64,000 nt of DNA. It comes from Nocardiopsis sp. FR4. Its GTDB lineage: Bacteria; Actinomycetota; Actinomycetes; Streptosporangiales; Streptosporangiaceae. Below the pieces are notes generated by a model. The model was not told where the DNA came from. It saw nothing but the letters and a program-made list of their open reading frames with translations, and did not search any database. The position numbers and the translations under genes were made by a program. Location of the stretch: assembly GCF_009830945.1 (NCBI RefSeq), contig NZ_ML776456.1:1-64000 (forward strand), read 5' to 3'. Within the stretch, counting starts at the first letter, position 1. Each line of letters opens with the position of its first letter. Shown here piece after piece: positions 48,559-56,752 of this stretch.

Positions 48559-49292
48559 ATGCCCCCCACCCCCCGGGACCGAGCCGACCTCTACAACGAG
48601 ACCCTGTACTCCGAACAGGACACCGACGGCGCGGACGGTGCGGTGAACCGGGCCCGGCGCCTCCTGGAGGAGCGCAGCGACGACCCCTGGGCGCACTACC
48701 TCAGGCCACGGCCCTGGGTATGCGCTACTACGACACCCAGCAGGCCGACGACCTGGCCGGGTGCCGTGAGCACCTGGCGGAGGCGATCCGGCTGGGTGGC
48801 CGGAAGGACCCCGACGCCGCGATGTACCGTCAGCAGTTCGCGGCCTTCGAGGGCACGCACTGGAGCACCGAGCGCGCGAAGGCGGCCCCGGTCATCACGG
48901 CGGTCCCGGCCGAGGTCCGCAAGGCCCTGCGCATGGCCCGCGAGGCGTTGGAGATGACGGAGGAGGGCAGCCCGCACCTGCCGGTCCGGCTGGTGCTGGT
49001 GGCCGAGTTCCTCGGCCAGGGCGTGGACGGCCCGGGCGGGCTGTCCGAGGCGGTGAAGCTGGCCGAGCGCGCGGTCGCCGTCGCCCACCCGGACGACCCC
49101 CGCCGCTCCCGCTACCACAACGCCCACGCCCAGGCGCTGCTGCGGCTCGCCGAACACAGGGGCGACCGGAGCATGGCCGTGAAAGCGCAGACCTCGGCCG
49201 TTCGGGCGGGGCAGCTCGCCCACCCCTACGACCCGCTGCAGGTCGGTATCGTGCAGACGCTCCACCGCGCCCGCGCCCTCGCCTCCGGCTGA
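48559..49292 (+). pseudogene. helical-repeat (TPR-like) protein gene with a single frameshift
   Basis: Reading from ATG 48559 gives MPPTPRDRADLYNETLYSEQDTDGADGAVNRARRLLEERSDDPWAHYL and then turns into Arg/Pro-rich non-protein sequence. At 48702 another frame takes over smoothly: QATALGMRYYDTQQADDLAGCREHLAEAIRLGG... to the stop at 49290-49292. The sequence CTCAG at 48700-48704 would restore the frame as CTCCAG (Leu-Gln), so one C has been lost. The joined product would be about 244 residues of paired helices with TPR-like character (AVKLAERAVAVAHPDDPRRSRYHNAHAQALLRLAEH). It may be a real mutation or a sequencing error. Confidence 0.75.
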
Positions 49293-49350
49293 GTCGGGGG
49301 GAGCGCGGCACGGAACCGGACCGGGGAGGCGGGACGGCCCCCGGGCGCGG

Positions 49351-50385
49351 TCAGACCCGCGCGCCCGCCCCGGCGGCCTCGCGGCGCAGCCGCGCCACCA
49401 CCTCGGCCGCGGGGGCGTCGGTCGCCCTCCGAAAACCCGTGCCCGCCCACAGCGCCATCCCGTGGGGGTCCCCGGCCGAGGCGGCGGCAGCGCGCAGCGG
49501 CCGGGTCATGTGGTGGACCTCCGGGTAGGCGTGGGGTGCCTCCGGGTGCTCGGCGACGAACCGGTTGACCAGCCCCCGCGCCGGTCGTCCGGTGAACGCC
49601 CGGGTCAGGGTGGTCTCGGTGAAGGCCGGATCGGCCAGCGCGGCCTTGTGCGCGGGATGGGCCCCGCTCTCGGGGCAGCGCAGGAAGGCCGTGCCCAGCT
49701 GCGCGGCGGCGGCCCCCGAGGACAGCACCCGGGCCACGTCGGCGCCGTCCATGATCCCGCCCGTCGCGATCACCGGAACGTCCACGGCCGCGACCACGTC
49801 CGGCAGGAGTTCCCGCAGCGGCCGGTCCGCGCTCAGGGCCGGATCGAACGCGGCCCGGTGGCCCCCGGCCTCCACACCCTGCGCGCACACCCCGTCGGCC
49901 CCGCGCGCCACGGCTTCGCCGGCCTCCGCCACGGTGGTCACGGTGACCACCGTGGCGCTTCCCGCCGCGCGCAGCCGGTCCAGCACGTCATCGTCGGGGC
50001 AGCCGAAGGTGAAGCTGACCACCGGCACGGCTGCCTCGGTGAGCAGGTCGATCTTGGCCGCCCACGCGTCGTCGTCGTGCACGGGCGCGCCCGGGGGCGT
50101 TCCGTACCGCTCGGCCTCGCCCTGGAGGAGCGGCCGGTAGGACGCCGCCGCGTCGGGGCTGGTGGTGGGCTGGGGGACGAACACGTTCACCCCGAACGCG
50201 GTGACCCCGGCCTCCCGCACCGCCCGGACCCGCTCGGCCAGGGCGGCCGGCGACAGGTACCCGGCGGCCAGGAAGCCTAGTCCGCCCGCCCCGGACACGG
50301 CCGCCACGAGCTCGGGAGTGCTTGCCCCGCCCGCCATCGGCGCCTGCACGATCGGACGCGCGCGCAGCAGTTCCACCAGTGTCAT
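49351..50385 (-). CDS. nitronate monooxygenase (FMN-dependent, NMO/2-nitropropane dioxygenase family)
   Basis: This 344-residue TIM-barrel flavoenzyme has QAPMAGGASTPELVAAVSGAGGLGFLAAGYLSP at the N-terminus, VSFTFGCP in the middle and GVCAQGVEAGGHRA, VIATGGIMDG and AAAAQLGTAFLRCPES, all characteristic of the class that oxidises alkyl nitronates and 3-nitropropionate-like toxins. The ATG at 50385 fits; a reading from 50499 adds only low-complexity sequence. It is monocistronic and faces the TPR-like gene. Confidence 0.9.
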   Translation of the reverse strand: MTLVELLRARPIVQAPMAGGASTPELVAAVSGAGGLGFLAAGYLSPAALAERVRAVREAGVTAFGVNVFVPQPTTSPDAAASYRPLLQGEAERYGTPPGAPVHDDDAWAAKIDLLTEAAVPVVSFTFGCPDDDVLDRLRAAGSATVVTVTTVAEAGEAVARGADGVCAQGVEAGGHRAAFDPALSADRPLRELLPDVVAAVDVPVIATGGIMDGADVARVLSSGAAAAQLGTAFLRCPESGAHPAHKAALADPAFTETTLTRAFTGRPARGLVNRFVAEHPEAPHAYPEVHHMTRPLRAAAASAGDPHGMALWAGTGFRRATDAPAAEVVARLRREAAGAGARV

Positions 50386-50553
50386 CGTTCCCCGCCTCTC
50401 CGTTCGCGGAAAGCGCCCTCGTGGCCAATGGGGTGATGCTAACGATCCGGCTTTCCCGGGCCGCGGGTGGCCCGGGTATAGGAAATGCCGGGATTCCATC
50501 CGGGTTTATAAGGTGACCCGCGCCACACGTTTCGCGTGGCCGGGCGCCTTCGG

Positions 50554-51771
50554 TCAGAGTTTCCGTTCGCTGGCCCCGGTGAACCGCGTGGACTCGGGCA
50601 GGAGCCGGGTCAGCACCCCGGTGGCGACCGCGGCGACGACGCTCACCGCGACCAGGACCGTCGCCGCCCACGCCAGCCCGACCAGGTCCCACAGCCCGCC
50701 GAAGGGCACCAGGATCACGGTCCGCACCATCCCCGCGACCATCGCCAGCATCGAGAACATCGTGTTGCGGTTGGCGTCCGTGAACATCAGCTGCTGCCAC
50801 ACGTTCGACAGCACACCGCCCAGGCCGAGGAGGAACTCCGCCGCGATCAGCCCCGGAACCAGCGGCACGAGGCCGTGCGCGACCAGCACCAGGGGGACCC
50901 CCGAGAGCGCCGCCACCAGCGGAGCCCACACGTGCGGGCGCTGTCCCCGGTCCACGAACCGCGCGCACGCGGCCCCCGCCGCCAGCGCGGAGGTCAGCGC
51001 CAGCAGTACCAGGCCGTTGAGCCGCACGTCCCCGCCGTGGGCCTCCCGCAGGAGGGGCTGCCAGGCCGCCACCAGCAGGACCGTGCTGGAGACCAGCGAC
51101 ACCGTCAGCGCCACCAGGGGCAGGAAGCGCCGGGTCGCCAGCAGCGCGGCCGACTCGGCGACGATCCGGCCGACCCGCCGGTCCGGCTGGCGCGGGGAGC
51201 GCGGGAAACACAGAGGGGCCAGAACCGCCAGGCACACGAGCGCTCCGCCACCCGCCGCCACGAGGGTTCCGGCGGACGCCCAGGTTCCGAACACCATCAC
51301 CGAGACCGCGCCCGTCACGCCGCCGCCGTGCCCGGCGACCTGGCCGATCCGCACCACCCGGGAGATGCGCGCGGCGCGCGCGTCCGTCCCGATCCGGTTG
51401 ACGACCAGGGCGGTGAGCGTCCCCGAGTGCAGGCTGAGGCCCGTCGCCCACAGGTACATGCCCGCGAGCACCAGCGCGAGCCGGTCCGCGGTGCCGAACA
51501 GCACGAATCCCGCGCCCCACAGGGCCAGCCCCAGGGTCAGGAGCCTGCGGTGCCCGTACCGGTCGCCCAGCGCCCCGCTCGGCGCCTCGACCAGCAGGGT
51601 CACCAGGTTCGCCGAGCCGAACATCAGGCCGAGCAGCCAGGGCTCGGCCCCACGGTCGAGCATGATCATGACGAAAACGGCGCCGAAAGTGAAGTCGGCC
51701 GCCGTGGAAAGAAGCGTGAAGAACGTGTAGGGGACGATCAGGGAGGTGTTGCCGGATCTCACCACGGTCAT
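50554..51771 (-). CDS. MFS transporter, 12-TM
   Basis: This 405-residue protein has about twelve hydrophobic segments, a motif-A loop GDRYGHRRLLTLG between helices 2 and 3, and GLSLHSGTLTALVVNRIGTDARAARI. The class is that of 12-helix drug or sugar antiporters; the substrate is not predictable. The upstream 200 bases to the LysR end contain AT-rich sequence (51820-51920) likely holding its promoter. The product has no close link with neighbours. Confidence 0.85.
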   Translation of the reverse strand: MTVVRSGNTSLIVPYTFFTLLSTAADFTFGAVFVMIMLDRGAEPWLLGLMFGSANLVTLLVEAPSGALGDRYGHRRLLTLGLALWGAGFVLFGTADRLALVLAGMYLWATGLSLHSGTLTALVVNRIGTDARAARISRVVRIGQVAGHGGGVTGAVSVMVFGTWASAGTLVAAGGGALVCLAVLAPLCFPRSPRQPDRRVGRIVAESAALLATRRFLPLVALTVSLVSSTVLLVAAWQPLLREAHGGDVRLNGLVLLALTSALAAGAACARFVDRGQRPHVWAPLVAALSGVPLVLVAHGLVPLVPGLIAAEFLLGLGGVLSNVWQQLMFTDANRNTMFSMLAMVAGMVRTVILVPFGGLWDLVGLAWAATVLVAVSVVAAVATGVLTRLLPESTRFTGASERKL

Positions 51772-51969
51772 GGGCGTGCTTTTCGCTCGTGGGGAAAGCG
51801 CGTTCTGCGCGAAATTCCGCCCACGCTAACAGGCGGGGTTTTCCTCCGCCACGGTTTTTCTCCTGTGCGGCGCCTTTCGCCGTGATCTTGTGCCTATTAG
51901 CGGGGTTCGCGGCCGAGATGCGCTGTAAGTGCAAGATCACCGCGGGGGAGAACCCTTGCGGCCGGCCCG

Positions 51970-52857
51970 TCAGGCCAGGGCCTCGGCGAGGGCGGCGGCC
52001 AGCACCGGCACCCCCGGATTGCGGTCCCCGCGCGGCCACACCAGGCCGAGCGAGGACTCCGGGAGCCCGATGACCGGTACCAGCACGACGCCCGCCAGGT
52101 CGCCGTGCTCGGCGACGTCCCCGCACAGCAGCATGGCCCCCCGGCCGGCGGCCACCTGCGACAGCCCCTCCTCCAGGGTGTCCACCACCGGTTCGTGGTG
52201 GATGGTCCGGCCCAGCGGGGTGACGGTGGGGGAGTGCGCGCGCAGCCAGTTGTCGGAGGGCTGCCGGACCGGGATGAGCGACACCCGCGCCATGTCCTCC
52301 ACGCCGAGGTCGGAGCGCTCGGCGAAGGGGTGGTCGGCGGGCACCGCGAGCCGCTGCGGCTGCCGGGAGAAGACCGGGCCCACCACCAGGTCGCGCTCGC
52401 GGACCGGCAGCATGACCACGGCGGCGTCCACCTCGCCCTCGCGCAGCGGGCCGAACGGGTCCGAGGGGTTGAGCTCCACGACCTCCACCCGCGCCCGGGG
52501 CTCGTGCTCCTCGAAGGCGCGGACCGCCTTGGCCACCGGCCCGTGCACCGCGCCCTGGAAGCCCAGCCGCACACGCAGCTCACCGTTGTGGGCGCGCTCG
52601 CGGGCGGCGTCCACCACCGCGGCCAGGTGCTGGTAGGCGGGGCGCAGGGCGTCGAGGAACTCCTCACCGAAGGGGGTCAGGCGCAGGCGTTGGCTGGCGG
52701 GGTCCAGCAGCGGGGCGCCGACCCGCTCCTCCAGCGAGCGCACCAGCCGCTCCACCTCGTCCGCGGGGATCCCCAGCCGCTCGCTCGCGTGGCCGGGGTG
52801 CAGCTCCTCGGTCAGGACGAGGAAGCACTCCAGCTCCCGGATCTCGATTCCGCGCAA
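51970..52857 (-). CDS. LysR-family transcription regulator
   Basis: This 295-residue regulator has an N-terminal winged helix (IEIRELECFLVLTEELHPGHASERLGIPADEVERLVRSLEERVGAPLLDPASQRLRLTPFGEEFL), somewhat diverged in the recognition helix. A periplasmic-binding-like effector domain follows (LRVRLGFQGAVHGPVAKAVRAFEEHEPRARVEVVEL). The start is probably TTG 52857 after GAGGAGAGG, as no ATG or GTG fits the domain start. Divergent from the SDR gene at 53071, the probable target. Confidence 0.85.
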   Translation of the reverse strand: MRGIEIRELECFLVLTEELHPGHASERLGIPADEVERLVRSLEERVGAPLLDPASQRLRLTPFGEEFLDALRPAYQHLAAVVDAARERAHNGELRVRLGFQGAVHGPVAKAVRAFEEHEPRARVEVVELNPSDPFGPLREGEVDAAVVMLPVRERDLVVGPVFSRQPQRLAVPADHPFAERSDLGVEDMARVSLIPVRQPSDNWLRAHSPTVTPLGRTIHHEPVVDTLEEGLSQVAAGRGAMLLCGDVAEHGDLAGVVLVPVIGLPESSLGLVWPRGDRNPGVPVLAAALAEALA

Positions 52858-53070
52858 GCGGCCCGCCTCTCCTCGGTGTCCAGCGCCGTCGGCCGCCGCG
52901 TGCGGCGGCCGATGATCACCCCTCATGGAAGCACGCGGGCACCCGGCCCGTCCGGCCCGCCTCCCCGCCTCGGGCGTGTCAGACCCGCCCGCGTGACCCC
53001 ACCTGCCCCGGGAGCCGTCCTCGGCCACCGGATACGCTCGGCGCGACAGCGACTCCCGGGAGGAACCACC

Positions 53071-53829
53071 ATGACAGCGACCGCGGTCGTCACCGGAGCC
53101 AGCAGCGGGATCGGGGCCGCCACCGCGCGCGGCCTCGCCGAACACGGCTACGACGTCGTCCTCGTCGCCCGCCGCGCCGACCGGATCGGGGCGCTGGCCG
53201 AGGAGCTCACCGGCAAGGGGCTCAGCGCCCGCGCCCACGTCCTCGACGTCACCGACCGCGCGGCCGTCGACGCCTTCGCCGCGTCCCTGGACTCCTGCGA
53301 CGTGCTGGTCAACAACGCGGGCGGTGCCATCGGCACCGAGAGCGTCGCCACCGGCGACCCCGCCGACTGGCGCGCGATGTACGAGGTCAACGTGCTCGGC
53401 GTGCTCCACATGACCCAGGCCCTGCTGCCCAAGCTGATCGCCGGCGGGGACGGCACCGTGCTGGTGGTCTCCTCCGTGGCCGGGCACGTGGTCTACGAGG
53501 GCGGCGGCGGTTACGTGGCGGCCAAGCACGGCGCGCACACCCTGGCCGCCACGCTGCGCCTGGAGCTGTGCGGAGAGCCGGTGCGCGTGCTGGAGGTCGC
53601 CCCGGGGATGGTCAAGACCGAGGAGTTCTCGCTCAACCGCCTGCGCGGTGACGCCGACGCGGCCGAGGCCGTCTACGCCGGGGTGCCCGACCCGCTGACC
53701 GCCGAGGACGTCGCGGACACCATCGTGTGGGCGGTCACCCGGCCCCCGCACGTGAACATCGACCTGCTGGTGGTGCGCCCGCGGGCCCAGGCGGCCCAGC
53801 ACAAGGTGCACCGGGTTCCGCGGAGGTAG
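53071..53829 (+). CDS. short-chain dehydrogenase (YdfG-like)
   Basis: This 252-residue SDR has TGASSGIG, NNAGGAIGTE, VSSVAGHVVYEGGGGYVAAKHG (catalytic Ser, Tyr, Lys) and a C-terminal HVNIDLLVVRPRAQ. This matches NADP-dependent serine/3-hydroxy acid dehydrogenases of the YdfG type. The ATG follows GGGAGGA. The 213-base gap to the LysR gene probably contains both promoters. Confidence 0.88.
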   Translation: MTATAVVTGASSGIGAATARGLAEHGYDVVLVARRADRIGALAEELTGKGLSARAHVLDVTDRAAVDAFAASLDSCDVLVNNAGGAIGTESVATGDPADWRAMYEVNVLGVLHMTQALLPKLIAGGDGTVLVVSSVAGHVVYEGGGGYVAAKHGAHTLAATLRLELCGEPVRVLEVAPGMVKTEEFSLNRLRGDADAAEAVYAGVPDPLTAEDVADTIVWAVTRPPHVNIDLLVVRPRAQAAQHKVHRVPRR

Positions 53830-53907
53830 GGGGGAGTTCCGGGGGCCGTGCCGGGCGCCCTCCGCGCGCGGGGCGGGGTTCCGTCCGCGGCGGCGTGTGC
53901 CCGGGAT

Positions 53908-54081
53908 TCAGCCCTCCGACCGGCCGGAGCCGCACTCGGCGCAGTCGCAGTAGTTCGTGGTGGACATGGAGCGGCATCGCGCGCAGACCTGCTGCTTGGC
54001 CCCGGGCGGCTCGTGCTTCCAGTCGTGCTGCCCCCGTCGGCAGATCCCCGAGGGGCCGATGACGGTCTCGTCAGTGTCCAT
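53908..54081 (-). CDS. 57-residue zinc-ribbon-like protein
   Basis: A short frame from ATG 54081 to TGA 53908 encodes MDTDETVIGPSGICRRGQ, then HDWKHEPPGAKQQVCARCRS, then MSTTNYCDCAECGSGRSEG. Cysteines and histidines are arranged as C-x4-H, C-x2-C and C-x-C-x2-C, the look of a small zinc ribbon. Codons are G/C-ending. Its size makes it easy to overlook. No family name; nothing else is encoded between 53830 and 54267 that I can support. Confidence 0.6.
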   Translation of the reverse strand: MDTDETVIGPSGICRRGQHDWKHEPPGAKQQVCARCRSMSTTNYCDCAECGSGRSEG

Positions 54082-54127
54082 GGCAGCACGGTAGTCCAGG
54101 CGCGCGGGTGTGGCCAGAGACGGTGGT

Positions 54128-54190
54128 CTCTCCTCCCGCAGGGCCGAGCTCCCCTCCCGTAGGGCCGAGCTCCCCTCCCGCAGGGCCGGT
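54128..54190. repeat. three tandem copies of a 21-base unit
   Basis: The unit CTCCCCTCCCGYAGGGCCGAG occurs at 54128-54148, 54149-54169 and 54170-54190. There is one mismatch early in copy 1, a C/T at position 12 and a diverged end in copy 3. Unit length is exactly two helical turns. It lies upstream of the zinc-ribbon gene start and downstream of the HPr end. Confidence 0.7.
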
Positions 54191-54267
54191 CCTCCTCGGG
54201 GCCAGCCTCCCGGCCGGGGCCGGCGCGGGGACCGGGGCCGCCCGTCCGGCGGCCCCGCGCACGCGGG

Positions 54268-54537
54268 TCAGGCGTCCAGGTCCTTGGACAGCATGTCCAC
54301 CAGTCCGTCCAGGACCTTGTCCGCGTTCTCGGAGTCCTCGCAGCTCAGGGTGACCGTCTCGCCGTGCTTGGCGCCCATCGCCATCACCGCGAGCACGCTG
54401 CGCGCGTCCACCGGCTTGTGTCCCTCGCGGGAGACCATGACGGGCAGGCCGGACTCGTTCACGGCCTGGACGAACAGGGTGGCGGGGCGGGCGTGCAGGC
54501 CGAGCTGGGAGGCGATGGCCACGGTGCGCTGGGGCAT
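54268..54537 (-). CDS. ptsH: phosphocarrier protein HPr
   Basis: This 89-residue HPr passes phosphate from Enzyme I to the EIIA of the PTS. The active His15 is in LGLHARPATLFVQA. The regulatory-serine region reads RSVLAVMAMGAKHG (Ser47), with the motif kept although actinobacteria generally lack HPr kinase. It lies after the PfkB kinase gene on the same strand, separated by a hairpin, and near the Enzyme I gene at 59792. Confidence 0.93.
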   Translation of the reverse strand: MPQRTVAIASQLGLHARPATLFVQAVNESGLPVMVSREGHKPVDARSVLAVMAMGAKHGETVTLSCEDSENADKVLDGLVDMLSKDLDA

Positions 54538-54562
54538 GTCAGTCCTCAGGGGGTCGTCGGGC

Positions 54563-54583
54563 GGGCCGGGTTCTGTCCGGCCC
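54563..54583 (-). terminator. hairpin between the PfkB kinase and HPr genes
   Basis: GGGCCGG (54563-54569) and CCGGCCC (54577-54583) form a 7-bp stem with a 7-base loop in the 49-base gap. It may attenuate transcription between kinase and HPr. Confidence 0.4.
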
Positions 54584-54586
54584 GGG

Positions 54587-55528
54587 TCAGAGTGTGTCGA
54601 CCGACCACTGCGGGTCGGGGTCGGCCACCACCGTGATCGCGTCGGTGGCCACGTCGTCGGGGGAGGGAACGGTCGTCCCGGGTAGGGACACCGCCGCGGT
54701 CCCCCAGGCCACGGCGTTGCGCAGCCGGTCCTCGGGGGAGCCGTCCGCCCCCAGGAAACCGGCGAGCGAGCAGTCGCCCGCGCCCACCGTGCTGCGCGTG
54801 CGGACCTCGGGTCCGCGCGCCCACCAGGTGTGCCCGGGGCCAACGAGTATCGCACCGTGGCCACCGAGTGTCACCAGGGCCGAACCGTTGCCCCAGTCCA
54901 GCACCTCGCGGGCGGCGGCGACCACCGCGCCCACCGTGGGCAGGGCCCGGCCGACCAGCTCCGCCAGCTCCTCGTGGTTGGGCTTGAGCAGGGACACCGA
55001 GCCCGCGCGCGCCGCCGACTCCAGGGGCTTGCCGGAGGTGTCCAGGGCCAGTGCCACCCCGTGTGCGGCGGCGAGTTCGGCCACGCGCACGTACAGGTCG
55101 TCGGGGGCTCCGGAGGGCAGGCTGCCGCTGGCCACGACCCAGTCGGGTTCGCGGGCCAGTTCGTCCTCCAGGGCCGCGAGCAGGGTGTCGGTCTCCGAGG
55201 GGGAGAGCACCGGTCCGGGCGCGTTGAGCTTGGTGGTGGTGCCGTCGTCCTCGGTGACGGCGAGGTTGGCCCGGGTCTCGCCCTCGATGGGGACGGTGAC
55301 GCAGGGGAGGTCGCCCAGCAGGCTGGTGAGCTCGGCTCCTCCTCCGCCGCCCACGGGGAGGACGGCCCGGGTGGGCAGGCCCGCGCGGCGCAGGGCACGG
55401 GAGACGTTGACGCCCTTGCCTCCCGCCTGCGCGCGGGTGGAGCTCACCCGCAGGACCTCGCCGCGTACCAGGCGGCTCACCTCCAGGGTGTGGTCCACGC
55501 TCGGGTTGGGGGTGAGGGTCAGGATCAT
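54587..55528 (-). CDS. fruK: PfkB-family hexose-phosphate kinase (1-phosphofructokinase type)
   Basis: This 313-residue kinase opens ILTLTPNPSVDHTLEVSRLVRGEVLRV and has the substrate glycine loop GGKGVNVSRAL and the catalytic GAGDCSLAGFLG (Asp base). That is the FruK/LacC subgroup of PfkB, which phosphorylates fructose-1-phosphate or tagatose-6-phosphate. Because the linked PTS permease is of the mannitol type and the dehydrogenase is a polyol type, the true substrate could be a ketose phosphate other than fructose-1-phosphate. Divergent from the DeoR regulator. Confidence 0.88.
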   Translation of the reverse strand: MILTLTPNPSVDHTLEVSRLVRGEVLRVSSTRAQAGGKGVNVSRALRRAGLPTRAVLPVGGGGGAELTSLLGDLPCVTVPIEGETRANLAVTEDDGTTTKLNAPGPVLSPSETDTLLAALEDELAREPDWVVASGSLPSGAPDDLYVRVAELAAAHGVALALDTSGKPLESAARAGSVSLLKPNHEELAELVGRALPTVGAVVAAAREVLDWGNGSALVTLGGHGAILVGPGHTWWARGPEVRTRSTVGAGDCSLAGFLGADGSPEDRLRNAVAWGTAAVSLPGTTVPSPDDVATDAITVVADPDPQWSVDTL

Positions 55529-55860
55529 GGGTGCTCTTTTCGAGGTGGCTGCGCCCGGCCCAGTCCGGATGTGGGACTGCCTTTGATTATGTGTGTTTGC
55601 CTGTACGTGTCAACACGGTCGTCCCATGGTTTCCGGTTCGTCGGGGAGTGCGGGGTGGTCGCCGGGCGGAGTTCTCCGGCTCTTCTCCGTGTGTACACCC
55701 GGCCTCCGAGCGCGGAAGAACCGTGCTGGTCGGGGTTGGTGGCCGACGGCCGGGGGCCTCGGGGGAGGCTGCTGGGATATTGGTGGGAGGTACCTCTTGT
55801 GTGTCACAGGCAACACCATTAAACTCACCCAAAACCACACCGAAACACAGGTGATCCAAC
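55529..55860. promoter_or_regulatory. divergent fruK/deoR promoter region with TGTGTTT elements
   Basis: This 332-base gap has no gene. AT-richer patches lie at both ends. TGTGTTTGCC occurs at 55592-55601 near the kinase start, and its inverted partner CGAAACACAG at 55841-55850 lies just before the deoR ATG. Related forms (CAACACC at 55811, ACCACACCG at 55834-55842) lie between. Repeated TGTGTTT-like blocks near both starts are what a DeoR/FruR repressor would be expected to bind. Middle part otherwise featureless. Confidence 0.4.
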
Positions 55861-56622
55861 ATGTACGCGGAAGAGCGCCAGAAGGTGATCCTCGAACGCG
55901 CCCGGCGGGACGGCCGGGTCGACGTCACGGGGCTCGCCGCGGAGTTCGACGTGACCTATGAGACCATCCGCCGCGACCTCACGGCGCTGGAGCGCCACGG
56001 GGTGCTGCGCAGGGTCCACGGTGGCGCGATCCCCGTCGAGCGGCTGGGCTTCGAGCCCGCGCTCAACGTGCGCGACTCCGTCATGACACAGGAGAAGGAG
56101 CGCATCGCCAAGGCCGCCCTGGCCGAGCTCCCCGAGGAGGGCGCGATCCTGCTCGACGCCGGGTCCACGACCGGACGCCTCGCCGAGCAGCTGCCCGCCG
56201 ACCGCGAGCTCACGGTCGTCACCAACTCCCTCTCCATCGCCCTCACCCTCGCCCCACGTACCAACATCAACCTCATGCTCCTCGGCGGCCGCCTGCGTAC
56301 CCGCACCCAGGCCACCGTGGACGCCTGGGCGCTGCGCTCGCTCGCCGAGTCCTACGTGGACGTCGCCTTCATGGCGGCCAACGGCGTCTCCGTCGAACGC
56401 GGGCTCACCACGCCCGACCCGGCGGAGGCCGAGGTCAAGCGCACGATGATCGCCTCGGCCCGGCGCTGTGTCCTGCTCGCCGACCACACCAAGGTCGGCA
56501 ACGACCACTTCGCCCGCTTCGCCGCGGTCGAGGACCTGGACCTGGTCATCACCGACTCCGGCCTCGCCAGCGGCCTGGCGGAGGAGCTGGAGACCGCCGG
56601 ACCCCGCGTCCAGGTGGTCTGA
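55861..56622 (+). CDS. DeoR-family sugar-phosphate-responsive repressor
   Basis: This 253-residue repressor has the DeoR helix-turn-helix (YAEERQKVILERARRDGRVDVTGLAAEFDVTYETIRRDLTALERHGVLRRVHGGAI) and a sugar-phosphate isomerase-like effector domain with DAGSTTGRLAEQLP and VLLADHTKVG. It resembles FruR-type regulators of actinobacterial PTS operons. It is placed between fruK and the EII genes and probably represses both directions until a phosphosugar binds. Confidence 0.92.
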   Translation: MYAEERQKVILERARRDGRVDVTGLAAEFDVTYETIRRDLTALERHGVLRRVHGGAIPVERLGFEPALNVRDSVMTQEKERIAKAALAELPEEGAILLDAGSTTGRLAEQLPADRELTVVTNSLSIALTLAPRTNINLMLLGGRLRTRTQATVDAWALRSLAESYVDVAFMAANGVSVERGLTTPDPAEAEVKRTMIASARRCVLLADHTKVGNDHFARFAAVEDLDLVITDSGLASGLAEELETAGPRVQVV

Positions 56623-56752
56623 CCGGCCGGGCGCCCGGAGCGGCGCGGCCCCACCGTCCGGGGCCGACCGCCCGGTGGCCCGGCCACCCGCCCCATCCCA
56701 TCCCCTCTTCCCGGCGCGGCCCCCGCCCGCCGTACCTCCCAGGAGGCTCCCC

